In this document: positions 16,629 through 25,442 of the stretch, one piece after another | Layout of the letters: each line of letters opens with the position of its first letter | Position numbering within the stretch: the first letter of the stretch is position 1 | Source of the DNA: Nocardia pseudobrasiliensis NBRC 108224 | Lineage (GTDB): Bacteria; Actinomycetota; Actinomycetes; Mycobacteriales; Mycobacteriaceae | Assembly: GCF_001613105.1 (NCBI RefSeq) | Contig: NZ_BDBS01000040.1 | Span: forward strand, 1 to 64,000 | Direction: 5' to 3' | DNA: 64,000 bases | Program-made: the position numbers and the translations under genes | The notes under the pieces: model-generated | Told to the model about the DNA's origin: nothing | Database searches by the model: none | The model's input: the letters and a program-made list of their open reading frames with translations, nothing else

Positions 16629-17501
16629 CTACACGGCGACGGCCTGCCCAGTGCGGGCGCGCCGGGCGAATCCGTAGGCGGCGATCGCCGCCGGGATGTT
16701 CATCAGGACTCCGTACACCGCGGGCGGGACGGCCATCGCGCTGTCGTGCAGAACCGAGGTCGCGACCGCGATGGCCAGTGCCCCGTTGTGGATGCCGATC
16801 TCCATACCGGCCGCGATCGCCTGATCGTCGGGGATGCGCAGCAGTCGGGGGACCAGATAGCCCAGGGCCAGGCCGATCGCCGCGAGCAGCAGGCACACCG
16901 CCGACAGCGCGCCGATATGGGCGGTGAGGGTGCGGAAGTCGCGGGCCACGGCCGCGAGGACGACCAGGGCGAGCACCACGATCGAGGCGACCTTGACCGT
17001 GCCGCGGGCGCGCTGGGCCCAGCCGGGGAAGCGGTGACGTACGAACATGCCGAGGGCGACCGGAACCAGCATGATCGCGAACACCTGGGCGAATTTGTCC
17101 GGCCGCAGGCCGATTCCGGCGTCACCGTCGAGGAACAGCGTGTAGGCCAGCCCCACCCACAGCGGCAGCGTGAACACCGTCAGCACCGAATTCACCGCGG
17201 TGAGGGTGATGTTGAGCGCCACGTTCCCGCCCGCGACATGGCTGAACAGATTGGCCGACGGCCCACCCGGCGACGCGGCCAGCAGCACCATGCCCGCCGC
17301 CACGGCCCCCTCGAGCCGGAACAGATAGATCAATCCCAGACACACCAGCGGCAGCAACACCATTTGGCACACCAGCGCCACCGCCGCCGCCTTCGGATAC
17401 CGCAGCACCCGCGCGAAGTCGGCCACGGTCAACGTCAACCCCAGCCCGAACATCACCAAGGCCAACGCGAGCGGCAGAAACACCGCGAACAACGAACCCA
17501 C
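16629..17501 (-). CDS. Bile acid:sodium symporter (BASS)-family transporter
   Basis: The 290-residue membrane protein has eight to ten hydrophobic helices. BASS signatures include LALVMFGLGLTLTVADF, LLAASPGGPSANLFSH with AGGNVALNITLTAVNS (the crossed-helix Na+-binding region) and AAGMEIGIHNGALAIA. It probably imports an organic anion with sodium. I start at GTG 17501, which is six bases from GAGGAG; a TTG at 17507 directly abuts that sequence and is less likely. Flanked by the GH1 gene downstream and a lipase terminator upstream. Confidence 0.87.
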   Translation of the reverse strand: MGSLFAVFLPLALALVMFGLGLTLTVADFARVLRYPKAAAVALVCQMVLLPLVCLGLIYLFRLEGAVAAGMVLLAASPGGPSANLFSHVAGGNVALNITLTAVNSVLTVFTLPLWVGLAYTLFLDGDAGIGLRPDKFAQVFAIMLVPVALGMFVRHRFPGWAQRARGTVKVASIVVLALVVLAAVARDFRTLTAHIGALSAVCLLLAAIGLALGYLVPRLLRIPDDQAIAAGMEIGIHNGALAIAVATSVLHDSAMAVPPAVYGVLMNIPAAIAAYGFARRARTGQAVAV

Positions 17502-17587
17502 CGTCAACTCCTCGTGTGTGACAACAGGTTCAGACAGTAGTCAGCCGCCGGAAGGCGGGGGAGACGCAGAAACCTATGTGAGAGTAA

Positions 17588-17627
17588 AGATCGCGCGCGC
17601 CGACAACCTCGTCGACGCGCGCGATCT
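17588..17627 (-). terminator. Hairpin terminator downstream of the lipase gene
   Basis: A perfect 12-bp stem, AGATCGCGCGCG (17588-17599) with CGCGCGCGATCT (17616-17627), encloses a 16-base loop. On the minus strand it is followed by TTTACTCTC and lies 65 bp after the lipase stop codon. Confidence 0.75.
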
Positions 17628-17691
17628 CACGTTCCGCAGCGAACGCCTCTCATTTCGATCCGCCGCGGAAGCCCTTCCCCTGGGCCGATTC

Positions 17692-18912
17692 TCAGCAGTT
17701 GCTGGGCGCGGGCCGCCCGGCAAACCGGTCGGCGAGATAGTCGATCGCGCGGGGCGCGTTGAGCATGCCCGTGCCATGGTCGGCGCCCGGCAGCATATCC
17801 AGCTGAATCGGGGTGCCGGCGTGGCAGTAGCGGGCCACGACCTCGCGGACCAGTTGCGGGCTGACGACGTCGTTGGTGCCGTGCCACTGGTAGATCGGGG
17901 TGCGCGGGATGCCGTCGAAGGTCTCGAGGCTGTTGGCGTGCAGGATGTGGACCTGGGTGGCGTTGACATCGTCGGGGGTGCCGTTGAAGAAGTCGGTGAA
18001 CTTCTTGTTGGCCGCGTCGGCGATGATCTGCTCGGTGCAGGCGTTGGACATCCGATCCCGCAACGCCAGACCCGCCGGGTTCAGCCACTTGTCCAGCGAC
18101 ATATCCTTCGGGTACTCGCGCTCGAGGCCGATCGCGCCCGCGAAGCCCAGTCCGAACAGCGGATTGGGATTGCCCGAGACGTCCAGGGCCAGTTTGCCGA
18201 TGTTCTCCGGAACCCCACCCAGCGCGGTGCCCACGATCGGAAGTTCGGGGGCGTAGTCGGGGGCCAGTGCCGCCGCGAAGCCGGTCACCATGCCGCCACC
18301 GGAGTATCCGGCGAGCGCCAGCGGGCTGTCGGCCAGGCCGATCTGCTTGAACCGCTTGATCGCTCGCGCGCTGTCGAGCACGAGCCGTCCGCCCATCCGG
18401 GCGGCGCCGTAGGCGCTGTCGGGTCCGAGGTAGTCGGGCACGGTGACCGCCCAGCCGCGGGCCAGCAGCAGATTCAGCGCCACCGACTCCTTGACCTCAC
18501 CGGTGAACAGTCCGTGCGAAGGCGCGCATTGCAATCCGAGCGCGTTGATGAACGGCTGATACGACACCAGCGGCTGGTTGTGCCCACCGCCCGGCGGCAC
18601 CAGCACGGTGGTCACCGCGGCGATCGGATCGCCCGCGGAGTTCGTCGAGCGGTACACCAGTTGCCACGCCGAGGATCCGGGGAACAGGACCTGCGGGATC
18701 TGCCGGCTGCGCACCACATCGCCGGGCTTGAAGTTCGCGATATCGCCGGGCGCCGCGTAGAACGGGTCCGGGTCGGCGATCGGGTAGATCGCCGCCTGGG
18801 CGGGCGTGGCCGTGGCCAGTCCCGCCGTGATAGCCACCGCCGCAACGCCGAGGCGTACGGCCATGCTCCGCACGAACGCTCGCCAGCGACGTCCTGCGCG
18901 AATTCCGGTCAT
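17692..18912 (-). CDS. Secreted LIP-family lipase
   Basis: The 406-residue protein starts at ATG 18912 behind GGAGTGACG and has a signal peptide ending near TPAQA-AI. It belongs to the secretory lipase (LIP) family of Candida and actinomycetes: FYAAPGDIANFKPGDVVRSR, the nucleophile Ser in LALAGYSGGGMVTG, the acid Asp in WHGTNDVVS and the His in PGADHGTG. Three Cys at CAPSHG, ACTEQ and ARYCHAG plus the terminal Cys suggest disulfides. It likely hydrolyses triacylglycerols outside the cell. It lies beside alkB on the same strand. Confidence 0.91.
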   Translation of the reverse strand: MTGIRAGRRWRAFVRSMAVRLGVAAVAITAGLATATPAQAAIYPIADPDPFYAAPGDIANFKPGDVVRSRQIPQVLFPGSSAWQLVYRSTNSAGDPIAAVTTVLVPPGGGHNQPLVSYQPFINALGLQCAPSHGLFTGEVKESVALNLLLARGWAVTVPDYLGPDSAYGAARMGGRLVLDSARAIKRFKQIGLADSPLALAGYSGGGMVTGFAAALAPDYAPELPIVGTALGGVPENIGKLALDVSGNPNPLFGLGFAGAIGLEREYPKDMSLDKWLNPAGLALRDRMSNACTEQIIADAANKKFTDFFNGTPDDVNATQVHILHANSLETFDGIPRTPIYQWHGTNDVVSPQLVREVVARYCHAGTPIQLDMLPGADHGTGMLNAPRAIDYLADRFAGRPAPSNC

Positions 18913-19003
18913 CGTCACTCCTGCCACTTCTTGCCGTGCCGCTCACTGGGAAAAGAAAAACGGGAAACTTTCTTGCAATTACCGTGGAACAAATGGGCCG
19001 ATC

Positions 19004-20179
19004 TCACGCGGCGGCCTGAACTTCCTCGTCGGAACCGTGTATTGCCAAGATCTTGGCGCGCTTGCGCGGGAGAATATTGGCACGCGACAGATCACCGTCG
19101 AGGTGTTCGAGCAGCCGGGTGTCCATAACCCGCCGCCACAGCGGCGGGAAGATGGCGAAGAGGATCATCGTGGCGTAACCCGCCGGCAATTGCGGCGATT
19201 CTTCACTGCTACGCAATGTTTGATACCGACGGCCCGGATTGGCGTGATGATCGCTGTGTCGCTGCAGATGGAACAGGAAGATATTGGTCACCAACCGGTC
19301 GCTGTTCCAGCTGTCGCGCGGCGAGCACCGCGCCCAGCGGCCGTTGGCCTTGCGGGCCCGCAGCAGCCCGTAGTGCTCGATGTAGTTCACGGTCTCGAGC
19401 AGCGCCGCGCCCAGTACCGCCTGCAGCAGCAGGAACGGCAGGATGCGCCAACCCCAGACGGCCAGCACCGATCCGAACAGCACCACCGTCATCGACCAGG
19501 CCTGCAGGATGTGGTTCTGAATGCTCCACCAGCCGCGATTCTTGCGCCGCAAGCGATTTCGCTCCAGTTCGATCGCCGAGCGCAGACCGCCGAACACGCT
19601 GCGCGGCAGGAACTCGTAGAGATTCTCGCCGAAACGCGCGCTGGCCGGATCGTCGGGAGTGGCGACGCGCGCGTGGTGGCCCTTGTTGTGCTCGACGAAG
19701 AAGTGGCCGTAACCCGATTGGGCCAGCGCGATTTTCGCGAGCCAGTTCTCGGCGCTCTCCACGCGGTGGCCCAGTTCGTGGGCGGCGTTGATGCCGATGC
19801 CGCTGACGAATCCGAGAGTGGCCGCCAGACCCAGCTTGTCGACCAGGCTCAGCTCATCGCCCGCCCACATGGCACAGGCGATGAGCAGGCCGATCAGCTG
19901 AACCGGCAGGAACAGGAAGGTGCACCACCGGTAGTACTTGTCATTGGAAAGCCGTTCGTAGTCCTCGTCGCGGGGATTGACCCCGTCCTCGCCGACCACC
20001 CAGTCCAGGGCCGGGATCACGATGAAGATGATGATCGGACCGATCCACCAGAACACCGGTAACCCGGTGCGTAAAACCAACTGCGACGGCAGCAATGCGC
20101 TGGCCGGCGCGATGAGCCCCAAAACCCACAGGTGACGCTTGGGGTCTGGGGAATTCGAGCGTTTGCTGAACGTTAGCAT
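19004..20179 (-). CDS. alkB: Alkane 1-monooxygenase
   Basis: The 391-residue di-iron membrane hydroxylase has all His boxes: HELGH (134-138), EHNKGHH (163-169) and LQRHSDHH (305-312), with the NYIEHYG motif (265-271) typical of AlkB. Six hydrophobic segments are visible. It inserts oxygen at the terminal carbon of medium- or long-chain alkanes, using electrons from rubredoxin. The ATG at 20179 lies six bases after GAGGGA; an ATG at 20185 directly abuts it. Unusually, no rubredoxin, rubredoxin reductase or alkU-type regulator follows; the next gene downstream is the LIP lipase. Confidence 0.94.
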   Translation of the reverse strand: MLTFSKRSNSPDPKRHLWVLGLIAPASALLPSQLVLRTGLPVFWWIGPIIIFIVIPALDWVVGEDGVNPRDEDYERLSNDKYYRWCTFLFLPVQLIGLLIACAMWAGDELSLVDKLGLAATLGFVSGIGINAAHELGHRVESAENWLAKIALAQSGYGHFFVEHNKGHHARVATPDDPASARFGENLYEFLPRSVFGGLRSAIELERNRLRRKNRGWWSIQNHILQAWSMTVVLFGSVLAVWGWRILPFLLLQAVLGAALLETVNYIEHYGLLRARKANGRWARCSPRDSWNSDRLVTNIFLFHLQRHSDHHANPGRRYQTLRSSEESPQLPAGYATMILFAIFPPLWRRVMDTRLLEHLDGDLSRANILPRKRAKILAIHGSDEEVQAAA

Positions 20180-20185
20180 GCACAT

Positions 20186-20479
20186 TCCCTCATATAGATA
20201 CCCGAGAGCCCTGGTGCACTGCCCGCTACCGACCTCAGGTGGGTTATCACGGGTTACGTATAGTCGTCCGTGACCGGAAATTCCACTCGGAACCGGCCAT
20301 TTTTAGCCGCGCTAAAGTGTTTTCAGTTGATGTGAACGACGAGGACGGTCGGTTCGGTGATTTGCCGAGATTGCAATGAGATCTGCCCGTGATCGACGTC
20401 ACCGCGCGGTTGCTCGGCCGATGAGTCGCGGCCTGGGCAAATGCCGGGCGTCGAGGGTGACCGAGGGTTTGCCGGGTTG
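20186..20479. other. Intergenic region upstream of alkB
   Basis: About 290 bp separates alkB from the tail of the tetR gene. It is less GC-rich than its surroundings near 20220-20345 and probably holds the alkB promoter. I see no recognised operator or RNA element. Confidence 0.4.
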
Positions 20480-21082
20480 CTAGCGGGCGTCGTCGACGGC
20501 GATGCGGCCCAGCAGATCCGCGATGTAGTGGCGGAAAAGCGCTGCCATGTCGACGGTCTCGGGATCGAGCAGCCACTGCAGCTGCAGCCCGTCCATCATC
20601 GCGATGATTCGCCGCGCCTCGGCGAGGCCGTCGGTGTCGGGAAGGATGGTGCCGTCGGCGATTCCGGCGTCGAGCGCCCGCGCGATCCACGTCTCGAGAT
20701 ACCGATAGCGGCCGACGGCCCAGCCGTGCGCGGGATGATCCGCGGCGACGGCCTCGCCGGTGACGACCGCGAACAGACGGACCAGTCCGGGCACCGCGAC
20801 ATTGTGTTCGACCGCCTGCACCAACTGCCGCAGCGCGACCGGGCCGCGCGACTGCTCGTCGGTGCCCAGGCGTTCGGAGTCGAGTCGGTCGCGATAGTCC
20901 AGCACCGCCGACAGCAGGGCGGCCTTGGTAGGGAAGTGGTGCAGCAGGCCGGGCTGCGACAGGCCGCACCGATCGGCGATCTCCGCGATGGAGGCCCCGC
21001 GAAAGCCGTTCTCCGCGAAGGTTTTCAGCGCGACCTCGAGGATGCGCTCCTTGCGGGCGTCGCCGCGGCTCGGTGTGGACAT
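20480..21082 (-). CDS. TetR-family transcriptional regulator
   Basis: The 200-residue regulator has the N-terminal TetR helix-turn-helix (RILEVALKTFAENGFRGASI, AEIADRCGLSQPGLLHHFPT) and a variable helical ligand domain with the TetR_C_6-like MMDGLQLQWLLDPETVDM. It is divergent from the alpha/beta hydrolase at 21184, and a perfect 14-bp palindrome lies between them. It most likely represses itself and the hydrolase until a ligand binds. Confidence 0.9.
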   Translation of the reverse strand: MSTPSRGDARKERILEVALKTFAENGFRGASIAEIADRCGLSQPGLLHHFPTKAALLSAVLDYRDRLDSERLGTDEQSRGPVALRQLVQAVEHNVAVPGLVRLFAVVTGEAVAADHPAHGWAVGRYRYLETWIARALDAGIADGTILPDTDGLAEARRIIAMMDGLQLQWLLDPETVDMAALFRHYIADLLGRIAVDDAR

Positions 21083-21115
21083 GTCCGGATCCTATCGCGC
21101 GGACCTCCCTTACCT

Positions 21116-21129
21116 ACCGAGTACTCGGT
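21116..21129. promoter_or_regulatory. Palindromic TetR operator candidate
   Basis: ACCGAGTACTCGGT is a perfect inverted repeat extended on both sides by near-symmetrical CT/TAG bases. It lies 34 bp from the tetR start and 55 bp from the hydrolase start, the usual place for a TetR operator. Confidence 0.7.
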
Positions 21130-21183
21130 TAGTATGGCGCTCGGGCACGTCGTGGTGCCCGCGAGTTGTGAGAGAGGGTCCCG

Positions 21184-22029
21184 ATGAGCCGCACCGCCGA
21201 ATCCCGGATCGTTCCGCTGTCGCTGCGAGGGGGTGCGGGCGTCCTGGCCGGATGGGAATGCGCGCCGCCGCCGGGAATCGAGGTGCGCGGCACCGCGGTG
21301 CTGATCCCCGGGTTCACCGGCTCCAAGGAGGATTTCCAGGCGTTGCTGCCGATCCTGGCGCAGGCCGGATTCCGCTGCGTGGCATACGATCAGCGCGGGC
21401 AGTTCGAATCCGAGGGTCCCGATGATCCGGATCGGTACGCCATCACCGATTTCACCGCCGATCTGCTCGAGGTGGTCGAAAGCGTCGGCGCCCCGGTCCA
21501 TCTGCTGGGCCATTCGTTCGGCGGCTATGTCGCGCGCAACGCCGTGGTGACCCGGCCGGAATTCTTCCGCAGTCTCACCCTGCTGGCCTCGGGCCCGTCA
21601 TCGCTCGAGGACATCGCCTTCCCACCACCCGCTCAGGTGGAACAGCTGATCGAGGCAGGCGGCCAGGACGTGGTGTGGCAGATGCTCGCGCAGGCCGGGG
21701 CCGCGGAGATGCTCGACGACGCGAAAAAGGAGTTCCTGCACCGGCGGATCTTCGCGACGAAGAAGGCGAATCTGGTCGGCATCGTGCGCACGATGGGCAC
21801 CCGCCCGGTGGCCGCCGAGGTCATTCGCGGCGCCGGGGTGCCGATCCTGGTCGGCTACGGCGACAGCGGCGATCTGTGGGCCCCGCAGGTGCACGAGCGC
21901 TTCGCCGCCGAACTCGGGGCGCGGGTCGCGGTGTATCCGGGCGTGGGACATCTACCGAACGAGGAACGCCCGCAGGAGGTCTGCGCGGATCTGGTGTCGT
22001 TCTGGAGCGACGTGGACGCGCGGCGCTAG
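21184..22029 (+). CDS. Alpha/beta hydrolase
   Basis: The 281-residue protein has an alpha/beta-hydrolase fold: oxyanion region VLIPGFTGSKEDF, YDQRGQFESEGPDD, nucleophile Ser in LLGHSFGGYVA, the acid Asp in GYGDSGDLWAP and His in YPGVGHLPNEE. No signal peptide is seen, so it acts in the cytoplasm. It is divergent from a TetR gene with a shared palindrome, which points to induction by its substrate or a related compound. The substrate is unknown. Confidence 0.88.
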   Translation: MSRTAESRIVPLSLRGGAGVLAGWECAPPPGIEVRGTAVLIPGFTGSKEDFQALLPILAQAGFRCVAYDQRGQFESEGPDDPDRYAITDFTADLLEVVESVGAPVHLLGHSFGGYVARNAVVTRPEFFRSLTLLASGPSSLEDIAFPPPAQVEQLIEAGGQDVVWQMLAQAGAAEMLDDAKKEFLHRRIFATKKANLVGIVRTMGTRPVAAEVIRGAGVPILVGYGDSGDLWAPQVHERFAAELGARVAVYPGVGHLPNEERPQEVCADLVSFWSDVDARR

Positions 22030-22039
22030 CTCGCCCGGC

Positions 22040-22408
22040 TCACTGCCGCTGCGGCGGAATGAGGTCGGGGAAGTCGACCTCGGGTGCGTCGGCGGCGACA
22101 TCACCGGCGACCACCTCGAGGGCGCGCGCCTCGACCGCGGTGCACCCGAGTTTGGCCAGACTCGCGAACCGATATTCGCTGCCCGCCTCCCGCATGGCAT
22201 TGGCGAGGTCATCCTCGGTGTCGTACATGGTGATCGAGAAGACCGTGCCGTCGGTGGGATCGACGAAGAAGAAGATCTGGCGCGCGCCGTGATCGGCCAT
22301 GGCGTGCGGAACGATCTCGTGCTGCAGGAACGGCACGGTCGTTTCCATCGTCTCGGGATCGACCGGGCATACGGCCTTCATCATGCGGGCGTAGAGCTTC
22401 TTCGACAC
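22040..22408 (-). CDS. Hypothetical protein, possible dimeric alpha/beta-barrel fold
   Basis: The 122-residue protein has no signal or membrane segment. The run of short elements (QHEIVPHAMADHGARQIFFF, GTVFSITMYDTEDDLANAM) resembles antibiotic-biosynthesis-monooxygenase-like barrels, where a helix is followed by a strand and a helix. I do not recognise a family. It starts at ATG 22408, 33 bp after the AraC gene and on the same strand, so the two may be cotranscribed. Confidence 0.6.
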   Translation of the reverse strand: MSKKLYARMMKAVCPVDPETMETTVPFLQHEIVPHAMADHGARQIFFFVDPTDGTVFSITMYDTEDDLANAMREAGSEYRFASLAKLGCTAVEARALEVVAGDVAADAPEVDFPDLIPPQRQ

Positions 22409-22441
22409 CGGATGACCTCCTGCCTGAAGATGATTGGGAAA

Positions 22442-23302
22442 TCAGCCCTGCGGGTGCAGGGTACGGGGTGGCCGGCCGTGGTGGCGGCGGAATGCGGTGC
22501 TGAACGCGAACGGGTTGGTGTAGCCGACCTTGCGGGCCACCGCCGCCACCGGTTCCCCGCGCGCGAGTAGATCCGCGGCCAGGGTCATGCGGCGACTGGT
22601 CAGATACGACAGCGGCGATTCACCGAACAGCGCGGTGAAGCGGCGATACAGCGTCGCGCGCGACACCGCGGCGTGCGCGGCCAGCGAATCGGCGGTCCAG
22701 GCGTTGCCGGGGCTGGAATGGATGGCGTAGAGGATGCGCGCGACCACCGGATCCCGCAGCGCCGCACGCCATCCCGGCGAATCCGGTTGCGCGCCCGCCA
22801 GCCACGCGCGCAACGTATGCGCCAGCAGCGCGTCGAGCAGTCGATCGCGCACCACCTCGCGTCCCGGGCCGATGCCGTCGATCTCCTCGTCCAGCAGTGC
22901 CAGCGCGGGCGAGGCGCCGGATTCGGCGGTGACACAGACATATTCCGGCAACGCGTCGATCAAGCGTCGCCCGGCGATATCGGTGCTGCCGTAGGTTCCG
23001 GCGATGACCACCGCGCGCGGGCCGTGCCCGGGCGCGGGCGCGCGCAGCGCGGTGCCTTCCCGGGGATCCCAGGCCCCCGTGCCGGTCTGCGGTCCGTGCC
23101 CTCTGATCAGGGCGACATCGCCCGCGCCCAATTCGTCGGCATTGCCGTCGCGGCTCAGACACGCGTGACCGTGCAATACGGCGTAGAGGGTCAGCGGTGC
23201 GGCCCGATCGGCCAGCCACGACCACGGCGACTGCCGGTCGGCCCGCCACAGCAGCGAGCCCTCCGCGCGGATTCCCTGCAACATCTCCGCGAGCACATCC
23301 AC
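22442..23302 (-). CDS. AraC-family regulator with N-terminal cupin
   Basis: The 286-residue regulator has a cupin ligand domain (LTLYAVLHGHACLS, GAGDVALIRGHGP) and a C-terminal AraC domain (WTADSLAAHAAVSRATLYRRF, AAVARKVGYTNPFAFSTAFRRHHG). The start is a GTG at 23302. It belongs to the cupin_6 type of AraC regulators that often control oxidoreductases. It probably acts on itself or on the small gene at 22040. Confidence 0.88.
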   Translation of the reverse strand: MDVLAEMLQGIRAEGSLLWRADRQSPWSWLADRAAPLTLYAVLHGHACLSRDGNADELGAGDVALIRGHGPQTGTGAWDPREGTALRAPAPGHGPRAVVIAGTYGSTDIAGRRLIDALPEYVCVTAESGASPALALLDEEIDGIGPGREVVRDRLLDALLAHTLRAWLAGAQPDSPGWRAALRDPVVARILYAIHSSPGNAWTADSLAAHAAVSRATLYRRFTALFGESPLSYLTSRRMTLAADLLARGEPVAAVARKVGYTNPFAFSTAFRRHHGRPPRTLHPQG

Positions 23303-23379
23303 GGCTACGACGCTACCGATTGCGCGACACCGTGCACGCGGGTATGCGCATCACCCGACCACGACACGCCAGGAAAGGG

Positions 23380-25377
23380 TCAGTGCGGGGGCGCGGTGAG
23401 ATCGTAGACCGCCAGGCCGTCGAGCCGCTGCGGGGTGTAGTGCGCGGCCACCCAGTCGTAGATCGCGGTATTGCCCACCGGTCGCCACCAGCCCGCATCC
23501 GGATCCTGTTGTCCGGGCGTGGGGCTCGCGTTCTTGCCGGTGCGCCACGAATCGGGCAGTTTCACCTCCGGCGCCAGGTAGTAGGTGAGTTCGTGACGGC
23601 GCACCATGTCCTGGAAATCGGACAGCGTGGGCACCGGATCATCGGAGGTGAATCCGCCGATCGCGACAACCGGTGTGCGGGTGGCCAATTCGAGTCCGGC
23701 GGCGGGGGAGGAGCGGTCGATGGCCGCCGACCAGCGGGTCGTGGTGGTGCGCAGCATCGCCTCCAGTCGCGGATCGATCTCGCCGGTACCCATGAACATC
23801 GCCATCTGCCTGCGGAATTGGTCGAACGGGCCCGGGCTCTGCGGCCGCTCGGGCCCCACACTCGGGCCGCCGCCGGTATGCGACCGCGGCAGTGTGGCCG
23901 CGGCGTAGGCGGTGGATCCGGCGAGTCCGGCCAGCACGCCCACGACGATCGCCATCGCGGACAGCCGCCGCAGCCGCGGGGCGATCACCGCACCCAGCAG
24001 CGCGACCGCCGCGAGCACACTCACCACCAGAATCGTCCATCGCAACCACGGCTGCCACGCCGAATTACGCTGCAGGACAACAAAACCCCACACGCCGGTG
24101 GTGAGCGCCAGCCCGGCCCCGCCGACGCGGCCCCAGGCCGTGGACCGCCGCTGCCACACCTCGTGCACACCGAGGGCGAAGGTTCCGGCGACCGCCGGGG
24201 CGATGGCCAGGGTGTAGTAGGCGTGCATACCGCCGCGCATCGCCGAGAACGCGATACCGTCGATCAGCAGCCACAACCCGAATACCAGCGCCGCCGCCCG
24301 GCGCAGATCCGAGCGTCCGGCGCGCCGGCGCGCGAGGAGTACGAAGGCGAAGCCGAGCACCGCCGCCGGGATCAGCCACGAGATCTCGAATCCGATCTCG
24401 CCGGTGAACAATCGATCCGGCCCCGAACCGAATCCGCCGAAACCGCCTCCGCCACCGCCGAATCGGGGGAACTCGTATCCGGGCGGCAGCGAGAACATGG
24501 GGTTGCGGCCCATGTGATTGTGGCCCAGATAGCGCGCGAAACCGTTGTAGCCCAGCACCAGATCCATGAACGTGTTGTCCTTGGACCCGGCCAGATACGG
24601 CCTCGACGACTCCGGCCACAGCATAGTCAACACCACATACCAGCCCGCCGACACCAACAGCGCCACCGCCGCCGCGCCCAGATGCAGCAGCCGCCTGCCG
24701 AGCGTGGTCGGCGCGACGAGCAGATACGCCAGCGCCAGCGCGGGCAGCACCATCAAACCCTCGAGCATCTTGGCCAGAAACGCGAATCCCAGGGCCACCC
24801 CGGCCCAGATCAGCCAGCGCGCGCTCGCCGTGGCAAGCGCCCGGATGGTGCAGTAGGCCGCGGCCGTCATCAGCAGCACCATGACCGCGTCGGGATTGTT
24901 GAACCGGAACATCAACGCCGCCACCGGCGTTGCCGCCAGCACGAATCCGGCCAGCAGGCCCGTCCCGCGGCTGCCGGTGGCGCGGGACAGCGCGCCGTGG
25001 AGCAGCGCGACCGCCGCCACGGCCATCAGCGCCTGCGGAATCAACATGCTCGCACTGCTGAATCCGAACAGCTGACCCGACAGACCCATCACCCACTGCG
25101 ACACCGGCGGCTTGTCGACGGTGATGAAATTGCCCGGATCCAGCGATCCGAACAGCAGCGCCTTCCAATCCCGCGAACCGGCCCACGTCGCGGCGGCGTA
25201 GAAGGAGTTGCCCATCTCGTTGACGGTGATGTTCCACAGATACGCCGCCGCGGTTCCCAGCAGCAGCGCCGCCAGCGCCAGCCGGTCGCGGCGACGCGCG
25301 GGCGGTAGCGTCCGCGGCTGGGCCGGGATGGACGCCTTCGACTCGGACACAGGGGTATCGGCGGTGGTCACGGTCAC
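23380..25377 (-). CDS. GT39-type integral-membrane glycosyltransferase (ArnT/YkcB-like)
   Basis: The 665-residue protein has at least ten membrane segments. The N-terminal PMT_2/ArnT region carries the acidic NEMGNSFYAAATW loop and FITVDKPPVSQWVMGL, which likely hold the catalytic Asp/Glu that binds polyprenyl-phosphate sugar. A Gly-rich extracytoplasmic loop (GGGGGGFGGFGSG) follows, then a C-terminal extracytoplasmic domain with AIGGFTSDDPVPTLSDFQ, as in YkcB homologues. It would transfer a sugar to a cell-envelope acceptor outside the membrane. It starts at GTG 25377, 65 bp after nos. Confidence 0.88.
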   Translation of the reverse strand: MTVTTADTPVSESKASIPAQPRTLPPARRRDRLALAALLLGTAAAYLWNITVNEMGNSFYAAATWAGSRDWKALLFGSLDPGNFITVDKPPVSQWVMGLSGQLFGFSSASMLIPQALMAVAAVALLHGALSRATGSRGTGLLAGFVLAATPVAALMFRFNNPDAVMVLLMTAAAYCTIRALATASARWLIWAGVALGFAFLAKMLEGLMVLPALALAYLLVAPTTLGRRLLHLGAAAVALLVSAGWYVVLTMLWPESSRPYLAGSKDNTFMDLVLGYNGFARYLGHNHMGRNPMFSLPPGYEFPRFGGGGGGFGGFGSGPDRLFTGEIGFEISWLIPAAVLGFAFVLLARRRAGRSDLRRAAALVFGLWLLIDGIAFSAMRGGMHAYYTLAIAPAVAGTFALGVHEVWQRRSTAWGRVGGAGLALTTGVWGFVVLQRNSAWQPWLRWTILVVSVLAAVALLGAVIAPRLRRLSAMAIVVGVLAGLAGSTAYAAATLPRSHTGGGPSVGPERPQSPGPFDQFRRQMAMFMGTGEIDPRLEAMLRTTTTRWSAAIDRSSPAAGLELATRTPVVAIGGFTSDDPVPTLSDFQDMVRRHELTYYLAPEVKLPDSWRTGKNASPTPGQQDPDAGWWRPVGNTAIYDWVAAHYTPQRLDGLAVYDLTAPPH

Positions 25378-25442
25378 CGCGGGAGCCTCTCACCCGATGC
25401 GGTGAACGTGCTGATGGGCGCCTGGGAGATCGCTGTGAGGGC

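Noticed and set aside
16440..16630. CRISPR array at the repeats
   Set aside because: Only three units, with spacers that are themselves repeated, and no cas genes; it is a plain tandem repeat.
15072..17540. Long plus-strand open frame across GH1 and BASS genes
   Set aside because: It runs antisense to two well-supported genes and is Arg/Gly-rich without any domain.
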